DNA of 64,000 nucleotides from Clostridium sp. 'deep sea' (GCF_014931565.1 NZ_CP063353.1:1860001-1924000), one strand, 5' to 3'; counted from the first letter of the stretch, positions 45,553-55,945 are shown. The notes: generated by a model not told the origin, from the sequence alone. A program made the numbers and translations.

Positions 45553-47426
45553 ATCGAGTAGGAGGCTAATCATTAGTTGATTAGCCGACCTCTCACACCA
45601 CCGGACGTACGGATCCGTATCACGGCGGTTCAATAACCAAGCCTACTAATGTAGTAAGAATGCAGTGATAAGAGACCAGCTTTTGCTAGTCTCTTATTTG
45701 TTATCGTTTTATGGAGTATGGGACTTTTAGCTGTCCGCCATGCTCCCTTTCTAGTATTTCCATACTCGTATGCTTTCTGAGGAGGACACCCTAGTTTTGT
45801 TAAGTTCCGAATTTTAGTCCTTATCCTTTTCCATCTCCGCCAATATATCATTCTTATTCTTCGCCTTATCCATTGGTCTAGCTCCATTAAGAATTGCTTC
45901 ATATTTGCAAGTATGAAATAATTAATCCAACCTTGGCACATTCTTTTCAGTCTGATATACAAAGTTTTGATGTTTTGTACTTTTCGACTTGTTAACAGTG
46001 CCTTGATTTTCTCTTTGAGTTTCTTCTTGCTTTTCTGGTGCACTCTAAATTGCACACCATTAGCAGATATGTAAAAGGAGTACCCTAGAAATTTGGTCTT
46101 TCAGGGTCGACTAATTTTGCTTTTATCTCGATTGACGACAAGCTTTAATTCCTTTTCAAGAAATTTGGCTACATTCGTTAAGGTACGCTCTGACTGCTTT
46201 TCTACTTTTTACATAGATTGAACAGTCATCAGCGTATCTAACGAACTTATGCCCTCTTTTCTCTAGTTCCTTATCTAACTTGTCTAGCATTATATTGCTA
46301 AGCAATGGCGATAATGGACCTCCTTGTGGAACCCCTTGTCGAGTCTTTTCATATTTACCATCTATTACAACTCCTGATAGAAGATATTTCCTGATGAGTC
46401 TTAAAACTCTGCTATCTTCTATCTCTAGGTACATTTGATGCATAAGTTTGTTATGATTGACTGTGTCAAAGTATGATGCTAAGTCTATATCTACTATCCA
46501 CGTGTAACCTGCTTCTATATACCGTTTGCATTGTTGAAGTGCATCATGGGCACTACGCTCTGGTCTAAATCCATAGCTGTATTCTGAGAATTTCTCCTCA
46601 AATATTGGCGATAGCACTTGATTAATGGCTTGTTGAATTACTCGGTCTATGACCGTTGGTATTCCTAGTTTTCTAGTCTTACCATTGTCTTTTGGTATTT
46701 CCACTCTTCTTACTGGACTAGGCTTGTACGTCACTTCTAGCAGCTCTTGGGTGAGGTTTTCTAAGTTCCTGAGATACCATTCTGAGAACTCAGAAACTTT
46801 CATACCGTCTACCCCATGGCTTCCATTATTACTTTTAACATGACCATAAGCTTTCATCATATTCGGATACGATACCACTTCTTCCATCAGTTGATTTGTG
46901 TTTTGCTTTTGCTCTTGTTGAATCCCTTGAGCACTAACTGCTCTCTCATTACTTTTAAGTTCCACTTTATCCTCCTGAGATAAGCCCTCTTTCGAGGTTG
47001 TCTAGTTTTTTTTTTTTCGTACTCTTAGGTCTCATAGTTTACAAAACTGTTATTGTTCAGCCCTTCCTGAAAAAAAAATAATTTCAGTACTATGACTTCT
47101 GCTGACTTCTCTCATCCCCTCTGCTCATCACTGAGTAGCGTTTGGTTTAGGATGCGAGACCTCCCTGGGTAAGTCCACACTCTTTCTTTCCATATATCTG
47201 CCACATTTACTAACACACCCTTCGGTTAGTACGGATTTTGTTTTGATTAGCAAACTCATCCAGTTTGCATTAGCCTCATGTGATTCGTGTTCCTCAGACC
47301 AGAAATTTGCCTCCAACTTCCTTCAGATTCCTCCTCGCGAAGGACACCCTTGTTTTCAGCTAACGGCTATACTAACTTCACCGCTCGGGACTTTCACCCT
47401 ATAGATTGTGAACATGCCAGGCGCAC
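45553..47426 (-). mobile_element. Group II intron copy 2 (class C-like), 1874 bp
   Basis: Same ends as copy 1: GTGCGCCTGG at 47426 and CTCGAT at 45553. Flanks are CATA (left) and TAACTAAAAACC (right); joined they equal the empty sites at 37950 and 59841. Differences from copy 1 are few: scattered single substitutions, a longer T run near 47010 and a one-base insertion in the reverse transcriptase gene. Sits directly 3' of a terminator hairpin (CCTCAACAG...TGAGG). A recent transposition or duplication is likely. Confidence 0.92.
45630..46965 (-). pseudogene. ltrA: Group II intron reverse transcriptase/maturase, TGA plus frameshift
   Basis: As in copy 1, the RT palm with FVRYADD is intact, and the same TGA (46101-46103) interrupts before KTKFLGYSFY. 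In addition, an extra A near 46193 (CTCTGACTGC against CTCTGCTGC) shifts the frame just after YVKSRKA, so the first frame stops at 46156. The thumb/X part is readable from 46055 to 45630. It could not make full-length protein even if the TGA were read through. Confidence 0.88.
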
Positions 47427-47463
47427 TAACTAAAAACCTCACCATTTCTGTTGAGGTTTTTAT
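47427..47463 (-). terminator. Repeated terminator, target of intron copy 2
   Basis: CCTCA and TGAGG with A and T tracts; two inner pairs are mismatched compared with the copy at 24131. It joins TATGGTGG, the tmRNA 3' terminal sequence, to tmRNA remnant b. Confidence 0.8.
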
Positions 47464-47603
47464 GGTGGCCGCCTAAACTTTTGTTAGGCTGAGAATGCTA
47501 ATTTATTGTTTTTAGCGTTTGTGTTTAATTGTTTATGTTTTACGGGTTGCATAATTCCCGACACGAAGGGCAAGTATGCTCCGCTGGCGTCGTGGGGAGT
47601 GTA
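47464..47603 (-). pseudogene. tmRNA remnant b (near-identical tag region)
   Basis: From CCGCCTAAACTTTTGTTAGG through the tag codons (AKNNKLAF, then TC in place of GC) and up to AATTCCCGACACG it differs from ssrA by only a few bases, then diverges toward the 5' end. The 3' half is deleted: TATGGTGG, the 3' end, is joined straight to CCGCC. It cannot fold an acceptor arm. The high identity in one part suggests recent duplication or gene conversion. Confidence 0.85.
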
Positions 47604-47635
47604 GAGTAGTCTTTATTAGCAACAAATCATTTAAT

Positions 47636-48331
47636 TTACTGAATATAGCCAGTTTTTTCAATTATATCTTCAATATCTCTTAGCCACTCTTTTTGCTTAT
47701 TGTAATCTTGAGGCAATGGATGGTAATATAAATTATCTATTTTCAGTTTCCCAAAAGTCCTCATATGCTTAACTTTATCATATGCCTGGTTTGCTAAAGC
47801 TTTTAACTTACTATCAACTCCCCAAGCCAATAAATATAATGATTTATCACTCATCAATCCTTGAAGTTCTTCAGCTCTTGAGTCAGAAAAAATTGAGTGG
47901 CATAAAATATTATTATACTTTGTTTTAGAGACTTTTTTTTTAAATACACTACTTTTTGGTTCTCTTACATCAGATATATTAAGAATTCTAGCATGCCGAA
48001 AATTAAACTTTGACATGAACCTCATAATTTGATATTGAGTATTATCTGGTATTGTCTCTGTTAGGTCATTCAATCCTATGTCTTTAATATTGCTATTGTA
48101 ACTACTTTCCTGATAGCTCTTATATTTCGGACTTGAAGATCCCGGATTCATCATAATTGCAATAATATCAGGCTCATAATTTGCATAGTTCATATAATCA
48201 TACTCATTATAATCATTCTTTACTATTTCAAGCACATTACGACAAGGAATATAAACATCTTTCATAATGAATAATTTAAAGAATGAGCCATAAACACCAT
48301 ATTGTTTATCTAAATATTTTTTGCTAATCAT
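47636..48331 (-). CDS. DUF1643-like protein at the end of the defence-like operon
   Basis: 231 aa. The segment DIIAIMMNPGSSSPK followed by PDNTQYQIMRFMSKFNFRHARILNISDVREP has the order of DUF1643 proteins (MLNPSTAD ... DPTI ... NL), a family of unknown function often found with mobile and defence genes. YLLAWGVDSKLKALANQA fits its later conserved part. The start overlaps the nuclease gene by 8 bases, so translation is coupled. The family assignment is moderate, and no catalytic residue can be named. Confidence 0.6.
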   Translation of the reverse strand: MISKKYLDKQYGVYGSFFKLFIMKDVYIPCRNVLEIVKNDYNEYDYMNYANYEPDIIAIMMNPGSSSPKYKSYQESSYNSNIKDIGLNDLTETIPDNTQYQIMRFMSKFNFRHARILNISDVREPKSSVFKKKVSKTKYNNILCHSIFSDSRAEELQGLMSDKSLYLLAWGVDSKLKALANQAYDKVKHMRTFGKLKIDNLYYHPLPQDYNKQKEWLRDIEDIIEKTGYIQ

Positions 48332-49304
48332 TCAATTCACCTGTCAAGTAACATTTACTAATCTTATTCAAGTAGCTATATTTCTCATCATCAGGCAAAT
48401 GTACCTTTATCTTGATGAATCTACGTATCTTTTCGTTTTTAAACTCTTTTATATATGGAATATCTATAGTGAAAATTTCATTTCCTTTTTCAGCTAAATC
48501 TATACGGTTGATAACTCTGTTTGCTATAGCGTTTGGTAGAGTAAATACTATATATTTCGCTTTTACATGAAGATGAAATGCTGTTTCAGTTTCATACTCA
48601 ACCCTATGGGATTTTATTGCTTCTACTATTTCACTATAATTATTATCAAGAGCATCTAGATCATTTAACCAGTTATCTTCACCTACTAAAGCAACTGGAT
48701 AATTATCATCTAGAATTCCCATAGCAACACTAGGATAATCTTTTAATAGACTCTTGTTTGACTCTCGTTCTTCTTCTGTGAACTGCCAAAAATCATCAAC
48801 TACAGATTGTTTTGTTGCATTTTCAAGATAGGATTTCCTGCTAACTGCATATTCTGCAAATTGTGAAATCCTCTCAAGTATCGGCTCTAGAAAAGGATTC
48901 CTATAGAAACTAACTAAAAATATGTTTTGAGCCCATGCATATTCTTGAGCATCAATAGTGTACTCAGAAGCACTAAAGAAGCACCCTGCATCATTATATC
49001 TATCTAAGCTATTTGCATTATGGTGAGCTATAGTAAAGTAGTTTTCTGATATGTCCTTTACCACCCCTACAAAATTTCTGATATTATGCAATTGAATTTT
49101 TCTTTTATAATATTTGCATTCACAGATTAGTCTTATTCGATAAATAAATGCCGTTGGAAAACTAAGAAGTCCATATGCATCTATTTGATGCTCAGCGCCC
49201 CTCCCTCTAATATTTCCAGATGCTACCTCTATATATCCAAATTTACTTAGGATTTTCCAAACAACTGATTCTAGAATGTACCCTCTCGCTTGATAGTCTC
49301 TCAT
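48324..49304 (-). CDS. Mrr-like PD-(D/E)XK restriction nuclease
   Basis: 326 aa. N-terminal ~110 residues: GYILESVVWKILSKFGYIEV, then RGRGAEHQIDAYG (Asp) and IRLICECKYYKRKI (E-C-K), which is the Mrr_cat arrangement of a PD-(D/E)XK nuclease; LHNIRNFVGVVKDI completes the core. The C-terminal ~200 residues are unrecognised (probably target or partner binding). AAGGAGAT precedes ATG 49304. It overlaps both neighbours, so it is a fixed member of the operon and the likely DNA-cutting subunit. Confidence 0.82.
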   Translation of the reverse strand: MRDYQARGYILESVVWKILSKFGYIEVASGNIRGRGAEHQIDAYGLLSFPTAFIYRIRLICECKYYKRKIQLHNIRNFVGVVKDISENYFTIAHHNANSLDRYNDAGCFFSASEYTIDAQEYAWAQNIFLVSFYRNPFLEPILERISQFAEYAVSRKSYLENATKQSVVDDFWQFTEEERESNKSLLKDYPSVAMGILDDNYPVALVGEDNWLNDLDALDNNYSEIVEAIKSHRVEYETETAFHLHVKAKYIVFTLPNAIANRVINRIDLAEKGNEIFTIDIPYIKEFKNEKIRRFIKIKVHLPDDEKYSYLNKISKCYLTGELND

Positions 49305-49611
49305 TTATATCTCCTTCTTTACCCAAGCTCTCTTTTTCCAAGATTGCTCTTGCCTTATTTATAGTTGCATTACTTAATCTATTTGAGTCAATAATTAATA
49401 AAAGTGCTTCAATCTGCAGATTATTTCTAAATATCCTTTGTGCACAACTAATTCGGGTGAGCTGCCCACTTATTCTTGTAGCATTTGGGTTCTCTTCTAA
49501 TAATCTTTGTGCAAAAGTATTCTTATCTAAGTTTATCTGTTTAAAATTATAATAATAATCTACAAAGATTTTCTTTCCCACTGAATTCAACCATCTATTT
49601 ATATCAGACAT
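49243..49611 (-). CDS. Small protein overlapping the nuclease gene, unknown
   Basis: 122 aa from ATG 49611, since AGGTGG lies 8 bases upstream (an earlier GTG overlaps that site). Mostly helical (INRWLNSVGKKIFVDYYYNF, LTRISCAQRIFRNNLQIEALLLII). Its last 62 bases overlap the nuclease gene in another frame, an unusually long overlap. It may act as an adaptor or control protein of the nuclease. No family recognised. Confidence 0.65.
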   Translation of the reverse strand: MSDINRWLNSVGKKIFVDYYYNFKQINLDKNTFAQRLLEENPNATRISGQLTRISCAQRIFRNNLQIEALLLIIDSNRLSNATINKARAILEKESLGKEGDINERLSSERVHSRISCLENPK

Positions 49612-49740
49612 GAGCAATTCCACCTTTCATGTTTAAAATATTTAATTACAGCTTATGAGCATTAAATGTAACTTGCAAGGATGAATTCATCTGCGTCACT
49701 CAGTATATCCAAAATATGCTTATAGTGATTGCTGTTAAGA

Positions 49741-50070
49741 TTATTTAGTACTTTTATAAGTGTCAAGCTTTCTAAGAACAAATATATTATCTTCAAATAT
49801 TTCTAAGTGCAATTCGTGAGGGTGCCCTTTTCCCCAAGTACCCACATTATTCTTAATTAAGAATTGACCAATTACTTTACTTCTTAGTTCAGAACACGTT
49901 GTCCAAAATGTAGCTCTTAATTTAATATCAATACTTTTATCTGCAATTTTTAGTGTGACATACTCCCATGTTTTATTAAAGTGCTTCTCTCTGCTTTCTT
50001 TTGGAATTCTGATACCATAACCGGCCCCACTAGTATTAAATCTACCATTGTTCCATGTTTTCACGATCAT
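49741..50070 (-). CDS. Small beta-rich protein, unknown
   Basis: 109 aa. GGAGG precedes the ATG by 10 bases. Contains GAGYGIRIPKESREKHF, IKLRATFWTTCSELRSKVIG and NNVGTWGKGHPHELHLEIF; the tail looks like a compact beta domain, possibly nucleic-acid binding, but no known family was recognised. It lies 77 bases after the 693 aa gene on the same strand. Confidence 0.6.
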   Translation of the reverse strand: MIVKTWNNGRFNTSGAGYGIRIPKESREKHFNKTWEYVTLKIADKSIDIKLRATFWTTCSELRSKVIGQFLIKNNVGTWGKGHPHELHLEIFEDNIFVLRKLDTYKSTK

Positions 50071-50147
50071 TATTAATTAACCTCCTCATTACATTTGATT
50101 TTAAATATTTTCCTAATGCAAATAGTAATGTTTATACCTAACTTTAA

Positions 50148-52229
50148 TCATTTTTGCACACCAATAAATTCTCGCAAATATTTAAATGGAAATGGCAATA
50201 CTGTACTCTGACCTGTCCTCACAAAATCTACATTCATTGTCTGCAGAATTTGCGAGAAAATAAGCTTAGAATTGCTAACAGCTATAACTTTTCTTATTCT
50301 AGTAGCTCTATCAATCTTTTTATTTATCATTTCTTTACTGCAGCCAACAAAATAATATGCTTCAGACTCAGACTGAGTATAAAAATTTATGTCTAGTGAC
50401 GACTTAAATAGAGCTTGTAAACTTTTATTATCTTTAGGGAAGTTTAACCTTACATAATAGTTTTCTAGTAAATGTTGTCTTAGTTTTCTTGCATCATTGC
50501 TATTTAATGAAAGATGATCTTTAATGAGTTTTCTTAATTTATACTTATCTAAACTTTTATTATCTAGAGTATTGATATTATTTAAAAGATTACTGACCCT
50601 ATAGCTATAATCATCTATATTAGTTCCAAAACACTCTTTAATTATCTCTACTAAATCAGAGTAGTGACAAATATTTTCAGGGAGATCTTTTTCTACTTCT
50701 ATTAATAGTTTTTTTATTTCTTCTATAGCAGGTAATGAAATTTCATTAGTATTAAATATTAAGTTTATATCGCCATCTTCAGATACTACTATGCCTTCAA
50801 ACTTCGCATATGATTCAATATTATCTTTAGTCTGCTTTATTATATCCAAATAGCTTTGATACTCCGACACCTCAAAAAAATTGTTCCCATCTACACAATC
50901 AATATCGAATTCTCCATTAGGTTTTATTGTCATAAAATGAGAGAGTCGCTTAGCTTCATCTATGGTGCCGAACACCCATCTTTTCTTAGAATCTAGTAAA
51001 TCCCAATTAAATAAAGTTACTTTTTTGCTAATAATATCTTCTTTAATCAGTAGCTCTTTTAGTATGGTCTTAACTATGGGATTAATATCTTTAGGTGTTA
51101 TATCATAATAATTTTCAATAACTAAATGTTGGCTAATATACTTTGCATCTGAAGCCTTATATTTATCAGATAGATTATTTTTCTTATAATACTCTATATC
51201 ATGAATAATTACTATATTAAACGCATCACTTTTCTCTCTCTTACCTTCTGTTATTAAGGCATTATCTGATATGTAATGTTCCTTTAATGTTTCTTTAATT
51301 GCCATTATAAATCTTTTAGATTCTACACTATCAACCTTATCAACAATTCTAATATTTTTTCCTATTAGTTTTTCTTTAAAATGTTTTGGTTTCTTAATTA
51401 TTGTATTAGTTAATTTATATGTGTCTAAAGTCTTTAAATGATTAAACTCAACTGTTAAATACTTTGATAAGTGTTGGATAACTAGATTTTTAAACTCTTG
51501 GAACATATATATACGACTTTTTTCAAATCTTCTTAATGAAGAAAAATCAATAAAAGTCTTAGTAGCTTTAGTGCCCTCTATTTCAGCTTTAACATATGCT
51601 TTTTTCAAATCTAAGTTTTTATTATTACCTAAATATCTGCTAAATGAGCTAGTGCCATTATGTATGTAGTATTTTGGTTTTTTTGCATATTTATATTTAT
51701 CTGCAATTGATATCAACTTTCGATAACGTTCTACTCTAATATTAAGAATATCACCTTTATCAAGACTAAACCTTATAGCATCAATTGTATCCCCTCTTAC
51801 AACTGGTGTCTTAATTAATGCACCGGTAAGGTTTGAATAATGAAATTGCCTATATTTTGACTTAGACGATCCAAGTGAGTTAATTAGTATTTGAGCAAGC
51901 CATAGTCCACATATACAGTCCTTAGTTTCATTTACATATGATACTCTAGGAACAACTTTCTGAACAATATCATTCTCAAAATCACCTTTAGTTCTAATAT
52001 GCTTTAAGATTTCATATATATCTAATGACTTTTTAAACATAGCATATGCATATTTTCCATACTTATATAAAACTGCTTCTGCTTGATACTCATCACCTAG
52101 CAATTTGTCTAGCTGATATGCTCTATACCATTTTCCATTATGACATCTTTCAAATCTTAAAAAGTGAAAGTCATTTTCAATTTGCTCTATATTAAAGTTA
52201 TAAATAATCTTACTTGTTCTTATTGTCAT
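50148..52229 (-). CDS. 693 aa protein coupled to the large helicase, unrecognised
   Basis: The start ATG overlaps the helicase stop (ATGA at 52226-52229), so the two are translated together. N-terminal: FHFLRFERCHNGKWYRAYQL. The middle (about 330-420) has strand-turn-strand blocks FNIVIIHDIEYYKK, AKYISQHLVIENYYDI, then INPIVKTILKELLIKEDI, and further on EGIVVSEDGDINLIF. The ISQHLVIEN plus LKELLIK pattern recalls, loosely, the MID-to-PIWI transition of Argonaute-like proteins, but I see no DEDX tetrad. It has no membrane segment and is lysine-rich. Function unknown; likely a core subunit of the defence-like complex. Confidence 0.6.
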   Translation of the reverse strand: MTIRTSKIIYNFNIEQIENDFHFLRFERCHNGKWYRAYQLDKLLGDEYQAEAVLYKYGKYAYAMFKKSLDIYEILKHIRTKGDFENDIVQKVVPRVSYVNETKDCICGLWLAQILINSLGSSKSKYRQFHYSNLTGALIKTPVVRGDTIDAIRFSLDKGDILNIRVERYRKLISIADKYKYAKKPKYYIHNGTSSFSRYLGNNKNLDLKKAYVKAEIEGTKATKTFIDFSSLRRFEKSRIYMFQEFKNLVIQHLSKYLTVEFNHLKTLDTYKLTNTIIKKPKHFKEKLIGKNIRIVDKVDSVESKRFIMAIKETLKEHYISDNALITEGKREKSDAFNIVIIHDIEYYKKNNLSDKYKASDAKYISQHLVIENYYDITPKDINPIVKTILKELLIKEDIISKKVTLFNWDLLDSKKRWVFGTIDEAKRLSHFMTIKPNGEFDIDCVDGNNFFEVSEYQSYLDIIKQTKDNIESYAKFEGIVVSEDGDINLIFNTNEISLPAIEEIKKLLIEVEKDLPENICHYSDLVEIIKECFGTNIDDYSYRVSNLLNNINTLDNKSLDKYKLRKLIKDHLSLNSNDARKLRQHLLENYYVRLNFPKDNKSLQALFKSSLDINFYTQSESEAYYFVGCSKEMINKKIDRATRIRKVIAVSNSKLIFSQILQTMNVDFVRTGQSTVLPFPFKYLREFIGVQK

Positions 52230-55200
52230 TGTTGTAGCTCCTTAAAAATAAAATCAATAGCTAAGTGATTAACCTCTTTATTCTGGATTAAAAATGGAAC
52301 TTCAATAATTGATCTTTTTTCTGAATACATTGGTCTAAAAGTAGCATTTGGTGATCCTAACATGTTAATAATAAGCACTTTTCTTGCATTACATGTATCT
52401 TTCTTTTTAATGATATTAGGAATAAATTTATCAGGTTTAGTTCTATAATTGTCTTTCCATAACTTAAAATCAATATAAATATCATCGTTTACTTTATAAT
52501 CAAACATCTCAAATTGATCTAGTGACAATTCTTTTAGCATTATTTGAGTATACTTTTCTATTATGTATTTACCACACACCTCACCAAGTGCCCCTTTATA
52601 GATATTATTAAACATAGGTGGCGTTAAGAGAAATTTTGAAGGGGAAAAACAAGTAGCAAAACTATTTTCTACAAAGTGTTCTTTTAACTCTTCTACCTCC
52701 ATAAGCTCAGTAAGCCTTGAAGATCTCTGGCTAACTTCCTGATATCCAGTCCGATATCCAAAGTAAATTTTAGAATTTCTATAATCATAGGTTTGTGAAT
52801 ACCAATAAGTAGAAGTAGAACTAGGTAACTCAACGTACAACTGTTTCCACTTACCTTCATTCTCATTTTCTCTTTCTATAAACGGTTGTTTTAATACCTG
52901 TAGCCTCATATCAATCCATTGCTGTCTACTATCATTGTTCCAAGTCTTGCTTAATTGATTATGAATATATACTGCACATCTATTACTCCGACGAGCTCCC
53001 TCGTATTGGAGTTCATCAATATTCTGTTCTTTCTTGTTATCATCAATCAATATTGATTTTAATGCCTCATATTCCATAACTGATATCATGCTTTTAGGGA
53101 GGTTAATCTTGTTAATGTATTCCTGTATTGTATTATCAGCAATAATATGAATTTTAGGAGATTTCATATTTGTTCTACATATTCTCCCTAAAGCTTGTAT
53201 AATTACTTTGTTAATAAATAAAATGAAAGCTCTTGACTTGTATAAGTTTGTCTTATCATTGTTATTATATTTGTAGTCAGTTCTTCCGATATAACTGTGA
53301 AAAGCTTGATTTAGCTTTTCATTAAATATACTTGGTGACATGGCTCCATTTTCTAATAGGAATTCAAGTTGAAATAAATACTTTATAAAATCTTTTTCTT
53401 TATTCTCTAGATTCTTAATATTTACTAATAGATTTGTAGGTTTATCTAAGTATATTGCATTGAAATCCATCTCTCCCCTAGAGCTAAAGTTATTTATCTT
53501 TATTGGGGTTACTCCTTCAGGTATTTTAAACTGTAAATTTTGACCTGCTCCTAATGTTTGGTATGTAGATATTACAAGTTTTTTATTTCCTTCACTCAAA
53601 TGCTTAAGAATATTTTTCTTTGCCTCTTCAAAATCAGACCCACTTAGTGTACATATAATATCATCAACTTCTAACTCTTTATAACCCTTATTTTCTGCAA
53701 TGTAGCTAGCATATTCAAGTATAATATTCAAATCAAATTTTGAGTCTCTATTTTTTGGATGTTTATTAAATAAGCATAAGAAAGCATGAATATCTTGGTT
53801 ATCTAAAAAATAATCCCAAACAGTTAAAATACGAACATATCTATAAAAAATATAATCTGAGTATTCATCAACATTTTCACCTACTACTATGTTTTTTAAT
53901 GCTTGGGCAGCTTCTTTATCACCAACTAAGCTCTCAAGATGTTCTAATGCAGTAGAATTATCAAAGCCAATAAAGCTTGTCTTTATATCTACATTGTTAT
54001 ACCCTAAAGTACTTTTCTTATATTGCATTCTTAGATTCTGTATTTCATTTTCTTCTAGTGTTATATATTTATCCCCTAACAAATAATGCAGAAAATCTAA
54101 ATCATAATTTCCTATGTTAGTAGGGAGTGTTGCTGTAGCTGACATACCAATTACTTTTGCATTTTTACATAGATTTGCTAAAAACATTTCTGGAGTGAGT
54201 ATAAAGTTATACATGTATACTCTAGATAAAGAGTCATGATCTTCGCTATCAACAATATCATGATATCTAAAACCCTCTTCATAAAACCCTCTTTGAAGTA
54301 TTGTCTGCTCCTTAACTCTAGTTTGGAATGGAAGATTCTGCTCCATAATATTCTTAGCTAGAAAATCAACATATGTTTTATCTAATCCTATTTGATTTAA
54401 AACAGTTCTTATTGATGACTCAATTGAATATGGTATAGAATCACTAATTTCTTCTTGCTTTAACTGATAATGATTTTTAGATATATATACAATTCCATAC
54501 TGAAAATATGTTAAGAAGCCACCTATATCAGATAATAGTGTCCAAATATTAATATGATGATCTCTATTACTTATTTCGTCTTTTATAATCCAATTAACTT
54601 TTTCTACTAAATCTTGTTTTAGTTTTATGCTTTTATTATATGAATCTAAGACATTATGATATTGATAGTCATGGAAAAGAAACGTTCTTTGATTATCAAA
54701 ATTATCCCTTTTGGATTTACATGAATACTGAAGATTATATTTTGTAAAAATATTTCTAGCTTTCTCCAAAATACTATTAATTATGTCATGGGGGGACTTC
54801 CATTGGCCTTCACTGATTTTTATTGACGTAACATCAGATACTCTTAATAACCATTCAGGGCATTGTATGTTTGTCAAATTATTATGTATTTTAAGAAAGA
54901 GGTCAACCATGTCTATTCTATGGCTCATTCCTGATTCAATAATATTATTTAAAACTCTTTCTTTTGAGGCATCAAATTCATCAATGAATATTAGTGCATT
55001 TTTAGCTAGTTTCTCTGTAAAATAATATGAGTTCTCTACTAGAGTTGTATTCTTTCTAATGAATTTATCTATACTTAAAAATAAGACAGTTCTATTCTCT
55101 GTATTAACTGCTGGGTATAATTTCTTAATCCAAGAATATTTTTTCCTATTATTTATTGCAATCAAACTTTGCCTCTTTGACTCAAATTCATTTTTGATAT

Positions 55201-55660
55201 ATTTAACTATACTTTGCCTAAATCTCGGTTCAAATGTCTGACGAATTTGATTCTTTATATTCTTCATAAGCATTTTATTTGTACTTTTATCTTGCGCCAA
55301 TTTCACGTACTCATAAAGATCTCTGTAATTCTTGTCTCTTAATTTATTAGGAATTTCATTACATACGCATAAGAGGTTATTAATAACTCCTTCTGAATTT
55401 GAGTCTATAAACAGAACATGCCTCTTAAAATCTTCTATTCTATTATTAACTTCAAACTTCTTTTTCATGTCACTATATGGTAAATTTTTCTTGAGATTAG
55501 TTATAAAAAATATTTTTCTGTTTTGTGATGAAAACTTTTCGTAATTATCATAGATAAAATTAATTACATTATATGTTTTTCCAAAACCTGTTGGCATACT
55601 TAATAAGAGTAAACCGTTTTCAGAATTGTTTAAGCAATATTTTTCTAGAATATTTATCAT
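52226..55660 (-). CDS. Large SF2-type helicase of the defence-like operon
   Basis: 1144 aa. Walker A SMPTGFGKTYN (residues 21-31), motif II ALIFIDEFDAS (near 228; DEFD rather than DEAH), motif III-like VIGMSATATLP, a C-terminal helicase domain with KLVISTYQTLGAGQNLQF, and motif VI QALGRICRT (near 823). Motifs I and II are about 200 residues apart, so there are large insertions. The last ~230 residues (KYIIEKYTQIMLKELSLDQF, NDDIYIDFKLWKDN) contain a D-x-D/FK arrangement that might be a nuclease remnant, but this is weak. RBS AAGGAG precedes ATG 55660. First of the tightly coupled pair with the 693 aa gene. Confidence 0.85.
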   Translation of the reverse strand: MINILEKYCLNNSENGLLLLSMPTGFGKTYNVINFIYDNYEKFSSQNRKIFFITNLKKNLPYSDMKKKFEVNNRIEDFKRHVLFIDSNSEGVINNLLCVCNEIPNKLRDKNYRDLYEYVKLAQDKSTNKMLMKNIKNQIRQTFEPRFRQSIVKYIKNEFESKRQSLIAINNRKKYSWIKKLYPAVNTENRTVLFLSIDKFIRKNTTLVENSYYFTEKLAKNALIFIDEFDASKERVLNNIIESGMSHRIDMVDLFLKIHNNLTNIQCPEWLLRVSDVTSIKISEGQWKSPHDIINSILEKARNIFTKYNLQYSCKSKRDNFDNQRTFLFHDYQYHNVLDSYNKSIKLKQDLVEKVNWIIKDEISNRDHHINIWTLLSDIGGFLTYFQYGIVYISKNHYQLKQEEISDSIPYSIESSIRTVLNQIGLDKTYVDFLAKNIMEQNLPFQTRVKEQTILQRGFYEEGFRYHDIVDSEDHDSLSRVYMYNFILTPEMFLANLCKNAKVIGMSATATLPTNIGNYDLDFLHYLLGDKYITLEENEIQNLRMQYKKSTLGYNNVDIKTSFIGFDNSTALEHLESLVGDKEAAQALKNIVVGENVDEYSDYIFYRYVRILTVWDYFLDNQDIHAFLCLFNKHPKNRDSKFDLNIILEYASYIAENKGYKELEVDDIICTLSGSDFEEAKKNILKHLSEGNKKLVISTYQTLGAGQNLQFKIPEGVTPIKINNFSSRGEMDFNAIYLDKPTNLLVNIKNLENKEKDFIKYLFQLEFLLENGAMSPSIFNEKLNQAFHSYIGRTDYKYNNNDKTNLYKSRAFILFINKVIIQALGRICRTNMKSPKIHIIADNTIQEYINKINLPKSMISVMEYEALKSILIDDNKKEQNIDELQYEGARRSNRCAVYIHNQLSKTWNNDSRQQWIDMRLQVLKQPFIERENENEGKWKQLYVELPSSTSTYWYSQTYDYRNSKIYFGYRTGYQEVSQRSSRLTELMEVEELKEHFVENSFATCFSPSKFLLTPPMFNNIYKGALGEVCGKYIIEKYTQIMLKELSLDQFEMFDYKVNDDIYIDFKLWKDNYRTKPDKFIPNIIKKKDTCNARKVLIINMLGSPNATFRPMYSEKRSIIEVPFLIQNKEVNHLAIDFIFKELQQ

Positions 55661-55945
55661 CTTTTTTCTCCTTCCGAATAATAACTATTATTTAGTCATT
55701 AAGATTCTTGATAAACACGAACTAATTGATAGATACGTAATTATGTTGTTGTTAATAATAAATAAATAACATTAGAAGATATACAAAAAAAAATTGTCAA
55801 GTCCAGTAATATATTTAAATTTGGTCAAGCTACAACGTCTAGTTTATGCATTGGATATATTGATGTTTGTATTATATATACTTACTACTTTAGGCATGAC
55901 TAAATATAGCTGTCTTTATTTATATTAATGCGTATTCAGGAATGT

